64,000 nt of DNA, taken from positions 807,335 through 871,334 of the forward strand of contig NZ_JH601088.1 of NCBI RefSeq assembly GCF_000245755.1, in the 5' to 3' direction. The position numbers and the translations under genes were made by a program. Below, one piece after another: positions 62,009 to 64,000 of the stretch (position 1 is the stretch's first letter; each line of letters starts with the position of its first letter). The stretch comes from Helcococcus kunzii ATCC 51366 (lineage in GTDB: Bacteria; Bacillota; Clostridia; Tissierellales; Peptoniphilaceae). Below the pieces are notes generated by a model. It saw nothing but the letters and a program-made list of their open reading frames with translations. It did no database searches and was not told the origin of the DNA.

Positions 62009-64000
62009 ATGGTAAGAAATTTTAGTTATGTTTCTAACAACAATAAATTTGATGTTGAAACAGGAAAAGTTGCAAAACAAGCTAAGGGAGCCGTTACTAT
62101 CAAATCTGGTGATTCTATGGTTTTAGTAACAGTTGTAGGTTCAGATACTCCAAGGGAAGGTATAGACTTTTTCCCATTATCATGCGAATTTATTGAAAAA
62201 ATGTATGCTGTGGGTAGAATACCTGGTGGATATATTAAAAGAGAGGGGAGACCATCTGATGAAGCTACATTAGCGGCTAGAATGATGGATAGACCATTAA
62301 GACCATTATTCCCAGAAGGGTATAAAAATGATGTACAAATAGTTGCAACAGTTTTATCAGCAGATGAAAATCATGATGTAGGTATCATGGCAATGGTTGG
62401 TTCATCTATTGCTTTATGTCTATCTGGTATACCATTTAATGGACCAACTGGTTCAGTGTCTGTAGGTTATATTGATGGTGAATACATCATAAACCCAACT
62501 CAAGAACAAAAAGAGATTTCAAAATTAGATTTAACAGTATCAGGTACAAAAGATGCTATTATGATGGTAGAAGCTGGAGCAAGTGAATTAACAGAAGAAG
62601 AAATGCTTAATGCTATCTTATTTGCACATGAAGAAATTAAAAATATTTGTGAATTTACAGAAAATATTATTTCAGAATTAGGTGTTGAAAAACAAGAATT
62701 TATTTATGAAGGACTTGATCAAGAGTTAAAATCACAAATTGAAGTAGAATTTTATGATGAATTAAAATCAGCTCTACAATCACCAGAAAAATTGGAAAGA
62801 GATGAAGCAACTCAAGCAGTTGGAGATAAAATTGTAGAAAGATTTGTAGATGAAGAGTCTGAAGATGCTGATGAAAAGAAAGTTGAAGTTTTAGAAATCT
62901 TTGAAGATATCAAAAAAGATATAGTTAGAAAACTAATTTCTGTAGATAAGATTAGACCAGATGGCAGAACAATGCATCAAATTAGACCATTATCAGCAGA
63001 AGTAGCATATGTACCTAAAGTACATGGTTCTGGATTATTTACAAGAGGACAAACTCAAGTATTAAATATTGCAACATTAGGTTCTCCTAGTGATGTTCAA
63101 TATATTGATGGTTTGACTGATGAAGAAGTTCAAAAAAGATACATTCATCATTATAACTTCCCTGGATATTCTGTTGGTGAAGTTGGCAGATTTAGAAGTC
63201 CGGGAAGAAGAGAAATTGGTCATGGTAGATTAGCTGAAAGAGCATTAGAAGCTGTAATACCTTCACAAGAAGATTTCCCATATGTTATTAGATTAGTTTC
63301 TGAAGTATTAGAATCTAATGGTTCATCTTCAATGGCATCAGTTTGTGGATCAACATTATCATTAATGGATGCTGGTGTACCAATTAAAGCTCCGGTAGCT
63401 GGTATAGCAATGGGATTAATTAAAGAAGGCGATGACTATTCTATTTTAACTGATATACAAGGTTTAGAAGATCACTTAGGTGATATGGACTTTAAGGTAG
63501 CAGGTACTGCAGAAGGTATAACTGCTTTACAAATGGATATCAAAATTGATGGTATAAACAAAGAAATATTACAAGAAGCACTTGAAGATGCTAAAGTTGC
63601 TAGAATGACTATTCTAGATGTTATTAAAGAAGCTATTCCAGAGCCAAGAAAAGAATTATCACCAAACGCACCAAGAATCTTCACAATTCAAATTAAACCT
63701 GAAAAAGTAAGAGAAGTTATTGGTTCAGGTGGTAAGACAATCAATAAAATAATTGATGAAACTGGTGTTAAAATTGATATCACTGATGAAGGTTTAGTAA
63801 CAGTTTCTTCTCAAGGTAGTGAAAATGGACAAAGAGCCATCGAAATTATTAAAGGTATTGTCGAAGAACCAGAAGTGGGTGATATTTACCTAGGAAAAGT
63901 AATCAAAATTATGAACTTCGGATGCTTTGTATCATTTGGTCACAATAAAGAAGGCCTTGTACACATCAGTAAACTAGACAAGAAGAGAGTACAAAAAGTT
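62009..64000 (+). CDS. pnp: polynucleotide phosphorylase (3' end beyond the window)
   Basis: An open frame of 664 codons runs from the ATG at 62009, behind AAAGGAG, to the window edge with no stop. It encodes the two RNase PH-like domains of PNPase (MYAVGRIPGGYIKREGRPSD near 65-84; FPGYSVGEVGRFRSPGRREIGHG near 385-407), the all-helical linker between them, the KH domain (EVIGSGGKTINKI near 570) and most of the S1 domain (YLGKVIKIMNFGCFVSF). It degrades RNA with phosphate, releasing nucleoside diphosphates. About 40-60 residues are probably missing at the C-terminus. Confidence 0.97.
   Translation, partial: MVRNFSYVSNNNKFDVETGKVAKQAKGAVTIKSGDSMVLVTVVGSDTPREGIDFFPLSCEFIEKMYAVGRIPGGYIKREGRPSDEATLAARMMDRPLRPLFPEGYKNDVQIVATVLSADENHDVGIMAMVGSSIALCLSGIPFNGPTGSVSVGYIDGEYIINPTQEQKEISKLDLTVSGTKDAIMMVEAGASELTEEEMLNAILFAHEEIKNICEFTENIISELGVEKQEFIYEGLDQELKSQIEVEFYDELKSALQSPEKLERDEATQAVGDKIVERFVDEESEDADEKKVEVLEIFEDIKKDIVRKLISVDKIRPDGRTMHQIRPLSAEVAYVPKVHGSGLFTRGQTQVLNIATLGSPSDVQYIDGLTDEEVQKRYIHHYNFPGYSVGEVGRFRSPGRREIGHGRLAERALEAVIPSQEDFPYVIRLVSEVLESNGSSSMASVCGSTLSLMDAGVPIKAPVAGIAMGLIKEGDDYSILTDIQGLEDHLGDMDFKVAGTAEGITALQMDIKIDGINKEILQEALEDAKVARMTILDVIKEAIPEPRKELSPNAPRIFTIQIKPEKVREVIGSGGKTINKIIDETGVKIDITDEGLVTVSSQGSENGQRAIEIIKGIVEEPEVGDIYLGKVIKIMNFGCFVSFGHNKEGLVHISKLDKKRVQKV

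Noticed and set aside
1..64000. tRNA, rRNA or CRISPR arrays
   Set aside because: I looked through the intergenic gaps and saw no cloverleaf with GGTTCGANTCC, no rRNA-like stretches and no regularly spaced repeats.

Overview
The window is chromosomal DNA of a very AT-rich, low-GC Gram-positive anaerobe. AT-rich codons, AGA arginines, strong GGAGG-type ribosome sites, PolC-type replicase, EF-Ts/UMP-kinase/frr/uppS/cdsA/rseP gene order and a rimP-nusA-rnpM-infB-rbfA-nrnA-truB-ribF-rpsO-pnp cluster all point to Firmicutes in the broad sense. A secreted protein with choline/glucan-binding-like repeats and the overall protein flavour suggest the Peptoniphilaceae (Tissierellia), possibly Helcococcus; the genus is a guess.

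Layout. 1-1493: a complete ISL3-family insertion sequence with both inverted repeats visible. 1494-5300: a four-gene cassette (small exported protein, two FtsX-like membrane proteins, LolD/MacB-type ATPase) driven by an extended -10 promoter whose spacer is a run of 17 T. 5300-9749: a catabolic operon (class-I glutamine amidotransferase-like hydrolase, APC permease, RidA, cystathionine-lyase-like PLP enzyme, YheO/DauR-type regulator). 9800-12600: single genes (APH-like kinase, DUF4256, FMN reductase with a GC-palindrome operator, GlsB-like membrane protein). 12685-16685: ABC-2 exporter plus a GH123/DUF4091 protein. 16750-19330: two lipoproteins, one a flavinylated fumarate/urocanate-reductase-like enzyme. 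19417-20930 (minus strand): a SatD-family protein overlapping a DUF3307 membrane protein, with three copies of an 18-bp palindrome upstream. 21082-34138: a Mn-dependent pyrophosphatase directly followed by glgB-glgC-glgD-glgA-(glgP-like)-pulA-pgm, a complete glycogen operon except that the phosphorylase homologue lacks its PLP lysine. 34139-34567: nested inverted repeats and terminators. 34568-37747: FHA, SEDS (FtsW/RodA) and penicillin-binding protein. 37845-41386: surface protein, NAD kinase, a structured small RNA, YtxH-like and DUF948 proteins. 41643-51735: rpsB-tsf-pyrH-frr-uppS-cdsA-rseP-polC. 51762-64000: rimP-nusA-rnpM-infB-rbfA-nrnA-truB-ribF-rpsO, then an O-antigen-ligase-like gene pair, then pnp running off the right edge.

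How the parts work together. The core clusters couple translation, phospholipid/undecaprenyl supply and replication as in other Firmicutes, but dxr, ispG and ylxQ are absent from their usual places. The glycogen operon contains every step from glucose-phosphate to branched polymer and back to debranching; the leading pyrophosphatase would remove the PPi made by GlgC. The most unusual items are the SatD/DUF3307 pair (the SatD protein reads like a class III nucleotide cyclase, which would make this a cyclase-plus-membrane-effector operon), the apparently PLP-less phosphorylase, the poly-T promoter of the export cassette, and a PolC whose PHP metal ligands are largely lost. All functional statements are from reading motifs and order by eye; no database search was run.
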